From: Halodesulfovibrio marinisediminis DSM 17456
GTDB taxonomy: Bacteria > Desulfobacterota > Desulfovibrionia > Desulfovibrionales > Desulfovibrionaceae
Assembly (NCBI RefSeq): GCF_900129975.1
Contig: NZ_FSRG01000005.1
Span: forward strand, 434,001 to 498,000
Length of the DNA stretch: 64,000 bases
Reading direction: 5' to 3'
The notes below the pieces were generated by a model. That model worked only from the letters and a program-made list of their open reading frames with translations. It did not search any database and had not been told where the DNA came from. Below are positions 16,471 through 25,400 of this stretch, piece by piece. How positions within the stretch are numbered: position 1 is the first letter of the stretch; the number at the start of each line of letters is the position of its first letter. A program made the position numbers and the translations under genes.

Positions 16471-17286
16471 ATGGCCATTTCTTGGGAGTTAGCATGCGAG
16501 CGACTTGATCGCGCCGCAGCCATGATCAATGATACCGAACCAGTTTCGGTTGAAGGTCCAATTCACATTGGCATTGACTTAGGTACAGCAGACGTTGTGC
16601 TTATGGCTGTCGATGGCGAAGGCGAGCCGGTTGCTGTCTTCCTGGAATGGACAGAAGTTGTACGTGACGGTGTAGTGGTTGACTTTGTTGGTGCTTGCGA
16701 CGTTGTTCGTAAATTCGTAGCCATGGCGGAAGAACGTCTTGGCATCGAAATCACCGAAGCTTCCACTTCGTTCCCTCCAGGTACCGATGCGCGTCTTTCC
16801 ACTAATATTTTGGAAACCGCAGGTCTGGAAGTTACCCACGTTGAAGACGAGCCAAGCTGTGTAGCCTCTCTTCTTGAGTTGGATAAAGCAGCAGTTGTTG
16901 ATATTGGTGGTGGTACTACTGGTACCGCAATCGTTAAAGACGGCGATATTGTTTTCAGTGATGATGAGCCGACCGGTGGTAAGCATATTACACTTACTAT
17001 TGCTGGTCATTATGATGTCGATCTTGAAAAAGCTGAAGAGTACAAGCGTAAGGCTGAGGAATACAAAATCCTTCCTATCGCAAAACCTACTCTTGAGCGT
17101 GTAAGCGATATTGTTGCAGCTCACATGAAAGGGCATGAGGTTGATTCAATTCTTCTTTCAGGTGGTACATGTTGTCTGCCAGGAATTGAAACTATCTTCG
17201 AAAAAGAGCTTAAGCTGCCTGTACATCTTCCAAGCCAGCCGCTTATGTTAACACCGCTATCTATTGCGTCGTTAGCACTGCGCTAG
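16471..17286 (+). CDS. eutJ: EutJ-like actin-fold chaperone
   Basis: Last gene of the BMC operon, starting 2 bp after the dehydrogenase stop; 271 residues of the sugar kinase/Hsp70/actin superfamily. The phosphate-1 motif IGIDLGTADVVLMAVD, phosphate-2 VVDIGGGTTGTAIV and adenosine motif LLSGGTCCLPGI are intact, so ATP binding is expected. EutJ is thought to act as a chaperone or assembly factor for metabolosomes; its exact job is not established. A terminator follows directly. Confidence 0.9.
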   Translation: MAISWELACERLDRAAAMINDTEPVSVEGPIHIGIDLGTADVVLMAVDGEGEPVAVFLEWTEVVRDGVVVDFVGACDVVRKFVAMAEERLGIEITEASTSFPPGTDARLSTNILETAGLEVTHVEDEPSCVASLLELDKAAVVDIGGGTTGTAIVKDGDIVFSDDEPTGGKHITLTIAGHYDVDLEKAEEYKRKAEEYKILPIAKPTLERVSDIVAAHMKGHEVDSILLSGGTCCLPGIETIFEKELKLPVHLPSQPLMLTPLSIASLALR

Positions 17287-17307
17287 GCTGAAGCGATACG
17301 AAATAAT

Positions 17308-17344
17308 AAACCGGCTGTCCGTAAGGACAGCCGGTTTTTTTTAT
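17308..17344 (+). terminator. Intrinsic terminator of the BMC operon
   Basis: Thirteen-bp stem AAACCGGCTGTCC, GTAA loop, T8 tail, 21 bp after eutJ. Confidence 0.92.
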
Positions 17345-17493
17345 GCCTAAAGTTATGTTAGTTCGTATCGTCTAGCGGAGTTTTGATGATTCTCCGAGGG
17401 GGAACATTCCCATAATGAGTTCTCCTTTGACAGATCAACGTACTGAGGAAGTGTTGTCCGTAACCGATGGTAAAGAAGGAGAGGAGGGAAATT

Positions 17494-18096
17494 CTATTTT
17501 GAGAGGGTGGTAGTAATGACAGTTTCGTGGACATCATTGGCTTGAGCGACTACTTCGCCGTTTGTATTCCAAAAAGTAGACTTTCCGGCACATGTGTATG
17601 GACCAGATTGACCAACGAAATTTGATATCCCCACCACAATGTTATGTTGCTGAGCATACTTCATAAACATAGTCGCATCTGCTGAGTACCCTTGTTCAGA
17701 TATTAATAGTGAAGCAAGATAACAATCAGCTCCGGCATTCACTGCATGTTGAATATGTTCCGGATGCGTAGTGTCAGCGCAGATGGCAAGTCCAATGGAG
17801 AAGCCTTTCATTGAAAGAAGCATTTGCTCTTTACCAGCGGAGAAGAATTCATTTTCGATTCCGTGGAGGTGGATTTTGCTGTAGTGGCGGATTGGCGCAT
17901 CGGGAGAGAGTACAACAAGTCCAAGTTCTGGCGCTGTGTTTTTTATTCGTAGTGGTGTACCTACAAGGATTGTCATCGAGTGCTTATTGGCGAGGTTATG
18001 CAGTACGCGAATAGGGTGGCTTCCATATGTTATCGCAAAGTCTGCTGAAATCTCAGGCTCATATCCAGTTAATGATAGTTCAGGAAAGATAAGCAA
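17494..18096 (-). CDS. Carbon-nitrogen hydrolase (nitrilase superfamily), 5' end problematic
   Basis: Nitrilase/amidase-fold protein. The catalytic triad is visible: Glu in FPELSLTGYE, Lys in HYSKIHLHG, Cys in GLAICADTTHPE. The only standard start in frame is the TTG at 18096, which gives 200 residues and lacks the first strand. The same frame upstream reads family-like sequence (ALTVGLAQLAPIKCNISENL) as far as about 18210 and stays open to a stop at 18265, with no ATG, GTG or TTG. Either a non-standard start is used or a mutation has destroyed the 5' end, making this a decaying gene. It lies between the BMC operon and the TRAP genes, oppositely oriented to the operon. Substrate unknown. Confidence 0.7.
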   Translation of the reverse strand: MLIFPELSLTGYEPEISADFAITYGSHPIRVLHNLANKHSMTILVGTPLRIKNTAPELGLVVLSPDAPIRHYSKIHLHGIENEFFSAGKEQMLLSMKGFSIGLAICADTTHPEHIQHAVNAGADCYLASLLISEQGYSADATMFMKYAQQHNIVVGISNFVGQSGPYTCAGKSTFWNTNGEVVAQANDVHETVITTTLSK

Positions 18097-18370
18097 TTCG
18101 ACTTGCTTTTTTGCGGCTTGCTTAACAAGCTCAATGTGCTTTGTGAGATTTTCAGAAATGTTGCATTTGATTGGTGCAAGCTGTGCAAGCCCTACAGTAA
18201 GTGCCGAAGTCGTCTGTGCTACCTTATGGTTGGTTGTGAGCGTAGTACAGATACTTGAGTTGTCTTAAAAATACAAACTTGATCGTTGATTGAATTAATT
18301 GGTTACTTCCTAAGAGCCACAGTATTTTTCTTGTAATAATATTTAGAATAAAAAACTCTAAATGGGGTCC

Positions 18371-18397
18371 AGGACGTGCAGCGCCCTTCCTGCACGT
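18371..18397. repeat. Inverted repeat GACGTGCAG/CTGCACGTC
   Basis: Nine-bp perfect dyad with a 9-nt spacer in the gap between the nitrilase-like gene and dctM. No T tract; it may be an operator or RNA hairpin. Confidence 0.4.
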
Positions 18398-18425
18398 CGG
18401 AGACAACAATCACTCACAGGGAGAT

Positions 18426-18466
18426 AAAAAAAGCGGAGAACCCTTTCGGGCTCTCCGCAATTTTTC
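18426..18466 (-). terminator. Intrinsic terminator of the TRAP operon
   Basis: Eleven-bp GC-rich stem GCGGAGAACCC with a TTTC loop and one mismatch, T7 on the minus strand, 31 bp after the dctM stop. Confidence 0.88.
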
Positions 18467-18496
18467 GAGTAAGGTACAAGCTTGTGCTTGAGAGTA

Positions 18497-19777
18497 TTAC
18501 ATGAGCATTTGTGGCAAGAAGAGTACGAGCTGCGGGAACATCACGAGAAGGAAGATAACACCGACTGTGACGCAGCAGAACGGAATTGCTTTCGCAGAGA
18601 TTTCTTCAAGAGATACGTCTGCAATACCCGAGGCGATAAACATGTTTTCCCCAAGTGGTGGAGTAGAGAAGCCTACGCCACAGCAACATACGAGAACGAT
18701 ACCAAAGTGGATTGGGTCCACGCCGAATGCTTTCATAACTGGAAGCAGTACCGGGGTAACGAGAAGGATGATTGCCAGGGTTTCCATGAACATGCCAAGG
18801 AACAACAGGATAACTACTACAAAGATCCAAACAACCATTGGGTTGGAAGTAAATGCGAGGAGCATTTCAACGATCTGGTCAGGGATACGGTACTGCACGA
18901 GCAGACGACCGAATGCGTATGCAGTAAACATAATGATAAGTACGCGACCAGTAAGCCATGAAGTAGTCTCAAGAGACTTCATCAGTGCTTTGATTGTAAG
19001 TTCTTTATAGATGAAGAAGCCAACAAATAATGTGTAGAAAATAGCTACGATAGCTGCTTCAGTTGGTGTAAAGAAGCCGGAGTAGATACCACCCAGAATA
19101 ACGATAGGTGCCATCATTGCCCAGAAGCCGTCTTTCATGGACTTCAACAGAGTGGATGCAGACCATTCTGCCATATCCGGTGAAACTTCCATTTTACGAC
19201 ACTTGAATAAGTGCATCGCAATAAGGCCAACAGCAATCAGGAGACCTGGAATAACACCACCGAGGAACATTTTGGTGATAGATTCCTGAGCTGCTACGCC
19301 GTAGATAACCATAGGGATTGAAGGTGGAATAATGATACCTACACCACCTGCAGTAGCAGTTGCTGCTGCAGCGTAGCCAGGCTCGTAGTCACGTTTGATC
19401 ATTGCAGGGATCATCAGCATACCAACCGCAGCAGTAGTAGCCGGGCCGGAGCCAGAAATAGCGCCGAAGAATACACAAGCAAGTGCGGTAGAGATTGCAA
19501 GACCGCCACGAACAGGTCCTACGAGGTTCTCAGCAATGAGAACTAATCGTTTTGATACACCAGCACATTCCATCAAGGCACCAGCAAGTACGAACGCAGG
19601 AAGCGCCATGATTGGGAAGCTGTTAACAGAGGTGAATGCGATCTGGATGAGCGTACTCAGATCCTGACCTACTACCATGAATGAGAACATGGCAGACACA
19701 CCAAGTGCTACTGTAATTGGCGCTCCCAAGAGCATGAGCACCAAAAATGTTAGAAATAAAACTTCTGCAACACCCAT
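18497..19777 (-). CDS. dctM: TRAP transporter large permease DctM
   Basis: Large membrane subunit of a tripartite ATP-independent periplasmic transporter, 426 residues, about 12 hydrophobic segments. Family landmarks are FLVLMLLGAPITVALGVSA at the N-terminus, AISGSGPATTAAVGMLMIPAM and GGVGIIIPPSIPMVIYG, and the C-terminal half GVGFSTPPLGENMF. It couples Na+ flow to solute uptake. Its start lies 2 bp after the DctQ stop. Separate DctM and DctQ polypeptides (not fused) are seen. Confidence 0.95.
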   Translation of the reverse strand: MGVAEVLFLTFLVLMLLGAPITVALGVSAMFSFMVVGQDLSTLIQIAFTSVNSFPIMALPAFVLAGALMECAGVSKRLVLIAENLVGPVRGGLAISTALACVFFGAISGSGPATTAAVGMLMIPAMIKRDYEPGYAAAATATAGGVGIIIPPSIPMVIYGVAAQESITKMFLGGVIPGLLIAVGLIAMHLFKCRKMEVSPDMAEWSASTLLKSMKDGFWAMMAPIVILGGIYSGFFTPTEAAIVAIFYTLFVGFFIYKELTIKALMKSLETTSWLTGRVLIIMFTAYAFGRLLVQYRIPDQIVEMLLAFTSNPMVVWIFVVVILLFLGMFMETLAIILLVTPVLLPVMKAFGVDPIHFGIVLVCCCGVGFSTPPLGENMFIASGIADVSLEEISAKAIPFCCVTVGVIFLLVMFPQLVLFLPQMLM

Positions 19778-19779
19778 GA

Positions 19780-20322
19780 CTAGTCCTCCTCACCCTTCAG
19801 AGCATTTTTACTCTTTTCAATATCAGCTTTGTCAGGGTCTTCAATTTCTTGCTTCAGAATCCACTTGATGTAGTTGACCTGCAGAATTCGCAGAGTCATG
19901 AGTGAGAAGCTAAGTGGGAAGATCATGTACACCCAGCTGAGCTGCCAGTCGAGCGCAGGGGTTGAGTACGGAAATTCGATCAGGTCCTGAATGGTCTGAA
20001 TGCCTTTCCAAGTCATCACGCTGTTAAATACGATCCAGACACCATCCATGAGCAGCATGGAAATATCAGCTACGATTGGTGGAAAGAGCTTAAACTGGAG
20101 CGTTACACGGTTGTGAGCAGCGAGTCGTGCCGCGTAGGAAGCGCCGAAAAATACAAACCAAACAAATGAGAAGCGGGCGACTTCCTCACTCCAGTACAAT
20201 GGTGTTCCCAGTTCGCGCAGAATAATCTGTAAGAAAAGGATAACAACAAAGAATGCAAGGAGTGCTTGGCAGATGTAACTCTCAACATGGTCGAGAATAT
20301 TAAAAAGGATTTTTTTGAACAT
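19780..20322 (-). CDS. dctQ: TRAP transporter small permease DctQ
   Basis: Small membrane subunit of the TRAP transporter, 180 residues with four hydrophobic helices and the family pattern TPLYWSEEVARFSFVWFVFFG followed by RLAAHNRV. An unusual charged C-terminal tail of about 25 residues (Glu/Asp/Lys) follows the last helix. It forms the membrane complex with DctM. Confidence 0.92.
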   Translation of the reverse strand: MFKKILFNILDHVESYICQALLAFFVVILFLQIILRELGTPLYWSEEVARFSFVWFVFFGASYAARLAAHNRVTLQFKLFPPIVADISMLLMDGVWIVFNSVMTWKGIQTIQDLIEFPYSTPALDWQLSWVYMIFPLSFSLMTLRILQVNYIKWILKQEIEDPDKADIEKSKNALKGEED

Positions 20323-20348
20323 CAGGTTTCCCCTAGTTAAAATGGAAT

Positions 20349-20371
20349 GAGCCGGTGGAGACCACCGGCTC
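20349..20371 (-). promoter_or_regulatory. Intercistronic hairpin between dctP and dctQ
   Basis: GAGCCGGTG/CACCGGCTC, 9-bp stem with a 5-nt loop, no long T tract. Such hairpins commonly protect the binding-protein mRNA or partly stop transcription so that DctP is made in excess (inference). Confidence 0.6.
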
Positions 20372-20387
20372 TCTAGTATCTGCTAGA

Positions 20388-21386
20388 TTATTTTTTGCCG
20401 ATGTAACCGAGGTAACGATCAAGCACTTCCTGGCCGCCAACAAAGTCGGTCATTTTTGGCCATACGTTTTCTACTGCAAGTTTTTTCCACTCAGCTTCGT
20501 CTTCGAGGGTATCGATCTGGATACCGGAAGCGATGAGCTCCGCTTTAGCACGGCCAGCGTCTACGAGCTGGAATGCGAGGCAGTATTCCTGTGCGTCACG
20601 ACCAGCTTCTACTACGAGCTGCTGCATTTCTGGAGAGAGCTTTTTGTAAAGACGCTCAGAAATCATCATAGGCTGGAGCTGGTAAGTGTAGTGTACTTCG
20701 GTGATGTACTTCTGTACTTCGTTGAATTTAGCAGCCTGGAAAGTGATGTAACCGTAGCACTGACCATCTACTACGCCCTGCTGGAGAGCGGTGAAGGTTT
20801 CTGCCCAAGAGATAGGCACTGGGTTTGCACCCCAAGAACGGTAAGTTTCAAGGATAACTGCAGACTGAGGAACACGGAATTTCATGTCTTTAACGTCAGC
20901 AAGAGACTTGATTGGGCGCTTGGAGTTAGAAAGGTAACGGTAGTCAGTGTAGGTCCAACCAAGAACACGGAAGCCACCTTCTTTTACTGCAAACTCGTTA
21001 AGCATTTCGTGAGCAGGGCCAGTTGCACCACGTACTACGTCGTACATGTTGTCGAAGAGGTAAGGCAGGGTAAGAATACCAAGCTTTTTAACGAAAGGAA
21101 CGGTGTTCGCGATACCTACTACTGCCATGTCGAGGTTACCGCGACGAACGTTCTGAATCATTTCGGTTTCATCACCGAGCTGACCACTTGGGAAAATCTG
21201 TACTTCTACTTTACCGTCGGTACGACCTTCTACGATTTCCTTAAAGCGGGTTGCGATAGCACCCATTTCGGAATCAATAGGGTCACCCATACCGATACGG
21301 AGAACAGTTGGGTCCTGAGCAAATGAAGCAGTGGAAACTGCCATCATAGCTACCAGCGCAACCAGCACTAATGCTTTCCTAAACAT
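20388..21386 (-). CDS. dctP: TRAP transporter solute-binding protein DctP
   Basis: Periplasmic receptor of the TRAP system, 332 residues. A Sec signal peptide (MFRKALVLVALVAMMAV, cleavage near SFA-Q) is followed by the family pattern TRFKEIVEGRTDGKVEVQIF and GQLGDETEMIQNVRRG. The conserved ligand-binding Arg lies in KDMKFRVPQSAV, implying an organic anion (carboxylate or sulfonate). AGGAGG precedes the ATG. It is the first gene of dctPQM, reading away from the hybrid kinase, and has its own sigma-54-like promoter. This makes its ligand a candidate inducer and substrate of the BMC pathway (inference). Confidence 0.94.
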   Translation of the reverse strand: MFRKALVLVALVAMMAVSTASFAQDPTVLRIGMGDPIDSEMGAIATRFKEIVEGRTDGKVEVQIFPSGQLGDETEMIQNVRRGNLDMAVVGIANTVPFVKKLGILTLPYLFDNMYDVVRGATGPAHEMLNEFAVKEGGFRVLGWTYTDYRYLSNSKRPIKSLADVKDMKFRVPQSAVILETYRSWGANPVPISWAETFTALQQGVVDGQCYGYITFQAAKFNEVQKYITEVHYTYQLQPMMISERLYKKLSPEMQQLVVEAGRDAQEYCLAFQLVDAGRAKAELIASGIQIDTLEDEAEWKKLAVENVWPKMTDFVGGQEVLDRYLGYIGKK

Positions 21387-21536
21387 ACTTCCTCCTGAAT
21401 GTATTCCATAATAGATACGCCTCTAGTTAGAGCGTGTAACTGCCGTCATGGAATAAGGTTGTTATTCGCCCCCCTTCAACTGGCCGAAAGTTGTTAGGGG
21501 TAGTATTTCTTATGCTGAAGAAATTTATTGTCCGGA

Positions 21537-21583
21537 GGGAAACGACATGTCTTTAACTGGTGGGACAGGTCATGTCGTTTCCC
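21537..21583 (-). promoter_or_regulatory. Stem-loop in the dctP leader
   Basis: Perfect 13-bp inverted repeat GGGAAACGACATG / CATGTCGTTTCCC with a 21-nt loop. It lies between the sigma-54-like promoter (21612) and the dctP start, hence inside the predicted leader RNA. No T tract follows, so it is not a simple terminator. Confidence 0.55.
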
Positions 21584-21611
21584 GAGGGCATAAACCATAT
21601 GCTGAGTATAG

Positions 21612-21628
21612 AGCAAAGAAGGGACCAA
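21612..21628 (-). promoter_or_regulatory. Candidate sigma-54 promoter of dctPQM
   Basis: Minus strand TTGGTCCCTTCTTTGCT keeps TTGG at -24 and TTGCT at -12 with exact spacing; the ACG part of the -24 box is not conserved. It lies 226 bp upstream of dctP. Confidence 0.45.
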
Positions 21629-21718
21629 AAGTTGTAATTGTAAGAATATTTGTGAGTATCGTTCAGTAATAGTTAACAAAATACTGTTTTTGACTGTTTT
21701 GAAGGGGCAAGTTTGGGG

Positions 21719-21752
21719 TAAAAAAAAGGGACACGGTTGTCCCTTTTTTTTG
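21719..21752. terminator. Bidirectional hairpin with A/T tails
   Basis: AAAAAAAGGGACA / TGTCCCTTTTTTT with a 4-nt loop. It could stop transcription from either side; no gene ends nearby, so its client is unknown. Confidence 0.6.
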
Positions 21753-22435
21753 CTATTTTTACTAACTGTTTAAAAATAAAGAATTATTTTGTGGGACACC
21801 TATGTCTCATTAGGGTTGATTGTGAAAAAAAGTGCGAAATGAGGGTGGATATGCGTGACAAAAAAGTCCCAAAAAACAACGGGGTGGATTAGGGGAAAGA
21901 AAAAAGTGCAAAAGTGCAACATGATTTTCCGGTTTTGACTCACGGATTGTCTGTGTTATGGTCGATTTCCCGTTTGTTTGAGACAGGAGTGACCCAATTG
22001 GATTTTTATGAGTTTTCATTGGTCAACTCTGAAAGAATAATCGGACGATGATGTCCCACTCTGTAATCACATTATGCCTGAATTGAATTCGTTTTTGGGG
22101 AAGAGTGTGACAAAAATGTCGCAATATTAGTGTGATGGATGTGGTGAGGCATTATAATCTGCACGTCAGGCGTGGCTTGTGCCTTCGAGAACAATCCCTT
22201 GAGAACAGTTGTTGCATGGATATTGGTGCATATTACGCTCAGTTTTCGCGTGGATGGATAGATAAGGATGTCGCTGTAGCGCAAAGCAGTCAGGCATCGA
22301 CTGCCTTATTATATATAATGATAGGGTGGTGTATTAGGAAGCGTATGGTCTTTGTTGGCAGCAGAGAGCATGCGGTTGGTAATTTTTTGGTAAACTATGC
22401 GGATTGATTCCGTGGTGGTTGCAGGAGTAGGTTGA
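21753..22435. other. Intergenic region before the hybrid kinase
   Basis: AT-rich, no supported ORF. It carries the TGCA-N4-TGCA dyad at 21906 and scattered TTGCAT/GGTGCAT half-sites near 22213 and 22229, of the kind seen upstream of the other BMC promoters. Confidence 0.45.
21906..21921. promoter_or_regulatory. Candidate activator site 6 (AGTGCA-N4-TGCAAC)
   Basis: AGTGCAAAAGTGCAAC carries the TGCA-N4-TGCA core of the sites upstream of adh and the BMC operon. About 280 bp upstream of the dctP sigma-54-like promoter. Confidence 0.35.
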
Positions 22436-25400
22436 ATGCGCCTGAAAATGTTAACTCTTCTTGTGTGCGGTATGTTGCTTCTGGGAATGGGGGCAATATA
22501 TAAAACCGTACTCTCTTCTTTGGATTCTCGTGATAATACTGTTGAGCGGTTGATTGAAAACAAAGAGTTTGTGTGGGCGAATTTTTCACCTGAAGAACGA
22601 GAATGGCTTTCTAAACACGGCACCGTCCGTGTGGGAATCGATAATGACTTTTTCCCAATTGAAGCCAGAACAGAAGACGGGCAGCATGTCGGTATGACAA
22701 GCGACTACCTGCGTATTCTGGAGAAACTCACAGGATTGAAGTTTGAAATTTCAGCTGTGGGTGAGTGGACACAAGTAATGCAGAATATGCGCAAGGGTGA
22801 GCTCGACATGATCGCTGCGTTAATGCGGACTCCAAGCCGTGACGATTTTCTTAATTTCAGTGCCCCGTTCATTAAGATGCCCGGCATCATTGTTGTTCGC
22901 AAAGGGGACTGGAAGGACCTTACCCTCGATGACTTAAGTGGCAAGCGTGTTGCCGTTGTTCGCAGATATGCATGGCATGACTATCTGGAAGACTATTATA
23001 AGGATATCATCATTGATGTCGTCGAGAATAGTGAGGAAGGACTACAGCGTGTAGCGTTCGGACAGTCGGATGCACTTGTAGACTATCAATTCAGTATTAC
23101 ACATCAGATTAAAAAGAGTGGTGTTCTTGATTTGCAGGTCGGTGGCGTTGTGGGCTTGACTGCAAGCTTATCCATCGGGATTAGCAAAGATTTACCACTG
23201 CTGCAGAGTATTCTTAACAAAGCACTGCATAACATCACTTCAGAAGAACATAGCGCCATTGTGGGCAAATGGGTTCGGATGGAAGAGATGGATCCTGTTT
23301 CCACACGCGCAGTTGTTCTCATCTTAATGTGTTTTACATTTCTTATTGGTGCCACATGCATCATTGTTCTGTGGAACCTTTCCCTTAAAAAACTTGTGGA
23401 TAAAAAGACCAGCGAGCTGAACGATGAGCTTATCAAACGTGATTCTGTAGAGGCTGCGTTACGAAACAGTGAAGTTCGTTATCGAAGAATTTTTGAAAAC
23501 ATTCAGGACGTGTATTTTCAGGCACTTCCGGATGGTCGTATTCGCGAGGTAAGCCCTTCCATTCAACAGGTTTTTGGTTGGACGCAGGAAGAAGCCCTGA
23601 ATGCGTCTATCTACGATTTCATGGAGCCGCACGTTATTGAGGCGCTTAAAAATGAACTTCGTAGGCGCGGCAAGCTGGAAGACTTTGCATTTGTATTCGG
23701 TACTGGTGAAAGCGCAATGCATTGTTCTGTAACGGGTAAAATGCTGTACGATACAGAAGGAAAACCGGCAGAATTTGTTGGCTCCGTTCGTAACGTAACT
23801 ACTCGTGTCGAATATGAAAAAATGCTGAGTAAAGCTAACTTGGAGCTTGAGTCCCGAGTTGAAGAACGTACCCGTGACTTAAAGGAAATGAACAAAGAGT
23901 TGCAGCGGTCAAAAGAAGCTGCGGATGCTGCAACTCAGGCGAAAAGCCAGTTCCTTGCAAGTATCAGTCACGAAATCAGAACGCCGTTGCATGGCATTAT
24001 TTCATTTGCAGAACAGGTGCGCATGCTCGAAGCATCGCCTCCTGTACGTAAGTATCTGAGAAATATTTTGGATTCTTCATTTACTTTGCTTGATATTATT
24101 AATGAGCTGCTGGACTTTTCTAAAATTGAAGCTGGACACGTTGCGGTTGAAAACATGCCGTTCCATTTGGACAGCACAGTTCAGCGTGTATGTAATCTTG
24201 TTTTGGGTAGAGCAGCTGCTAAGGATCTAGAATTTATAGTAGATCTTCCTTCCACAGTACCAACAAAACTGTGTGGTGATTCCGGTAAATTGCAGCAGGT
24301 TATGTTGAATCTTACCAGTAACGCTCTGAAATTTACTCCTCCAGGCGGTACCATCTCGTTGTCGTTCCGATACCATCAGATCAGCGATAAGAACATTCTA
24401 TTGCAATGTTATGTTCAGGATTCCGGTATTGGTGTTCCATCAAGCTCCATGGAGCAGCTATTTATTCCATTCCAGCAGTTAAGTGCTCCAGAGCTGCAAA
24501 GCTATGGTGGTACCGGACTCGGTTTGAGTATCTGTAAACAGCTTGTGGAGCATATGGGTGGTGAAATATGGGCAGAATCCGAACAGGGAGTCGGTAGTCT
24601 TTTTGCTTTCTCCGTGCCGTTTGAACTTGAGGATTCAGGCTGTGATATTTGGGAACTGCCTCAAGAACTCTCTAATATCACCGCGTTGATTGTTACCAAG
24701 TCGGAGCAGTCCGGTAGTGTTATCCGCTCTCATTTTAATGCAATCAATATGACGTCATCAATTGCATACGGTGTTGATGATGCGGTGTTGAAGCTTGAAT
24801 CAGGTGTGGTGAAGCCGGATGTTATCTGCATAGGTCATAATATTCCACTGGCTGAGCGCCCTGAACGTCTTTTTGAGTTTACATCCGATGGTGAACCTAT
24901 TCCTGTTCTGATGATGGCGGCAAAACATGGAAAGCTGGTGCTTTCAAGTTCCAAGCTTCCAGAGCATGTATATCTTGCTACAGATATTTTGACTATGCGT
25001 ATGCTGCTGAGTTCGCTTTGCACCATGCTTGGAGCAGAGGGGGCAGTACTTGCGGATGCAGAAATGAATATGATGGGCATAGCAGACGAAGACAGGTTCA
25101 AAGGAAAGCGAATTCTCATAGCGGAAGATACGCAGACTAACCGTGAAATTGTCACTATGTTGCTTGAACCGACAGGTGGTTTGCTGACATTTGTTACCAA
25201 TGGCCGAGAAGCTGTGGAAGCAGTCCGCAAAATTACTTACGACGTAATCCTTATGGATATACAGATGCCGGAAATGGATGGCTATGAAGCTGCTACTCTG
25301 ATTACCAAAGAACAGGGTGACGCAGCTCCTCCAATGATTGCGTTGACGGCACATGCCATCAAAGGCAGCAGACAGCAGGCAAAGAGTGCAGGTATGAACT

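Noticed and set aside
6182-21386. Ethanolamine or propanediol utilisation locus in the strict sense
   Set aside because: No EutBC, PduCDE or glycyl radical enzyme is present, so naming the substrate would be unsupported.
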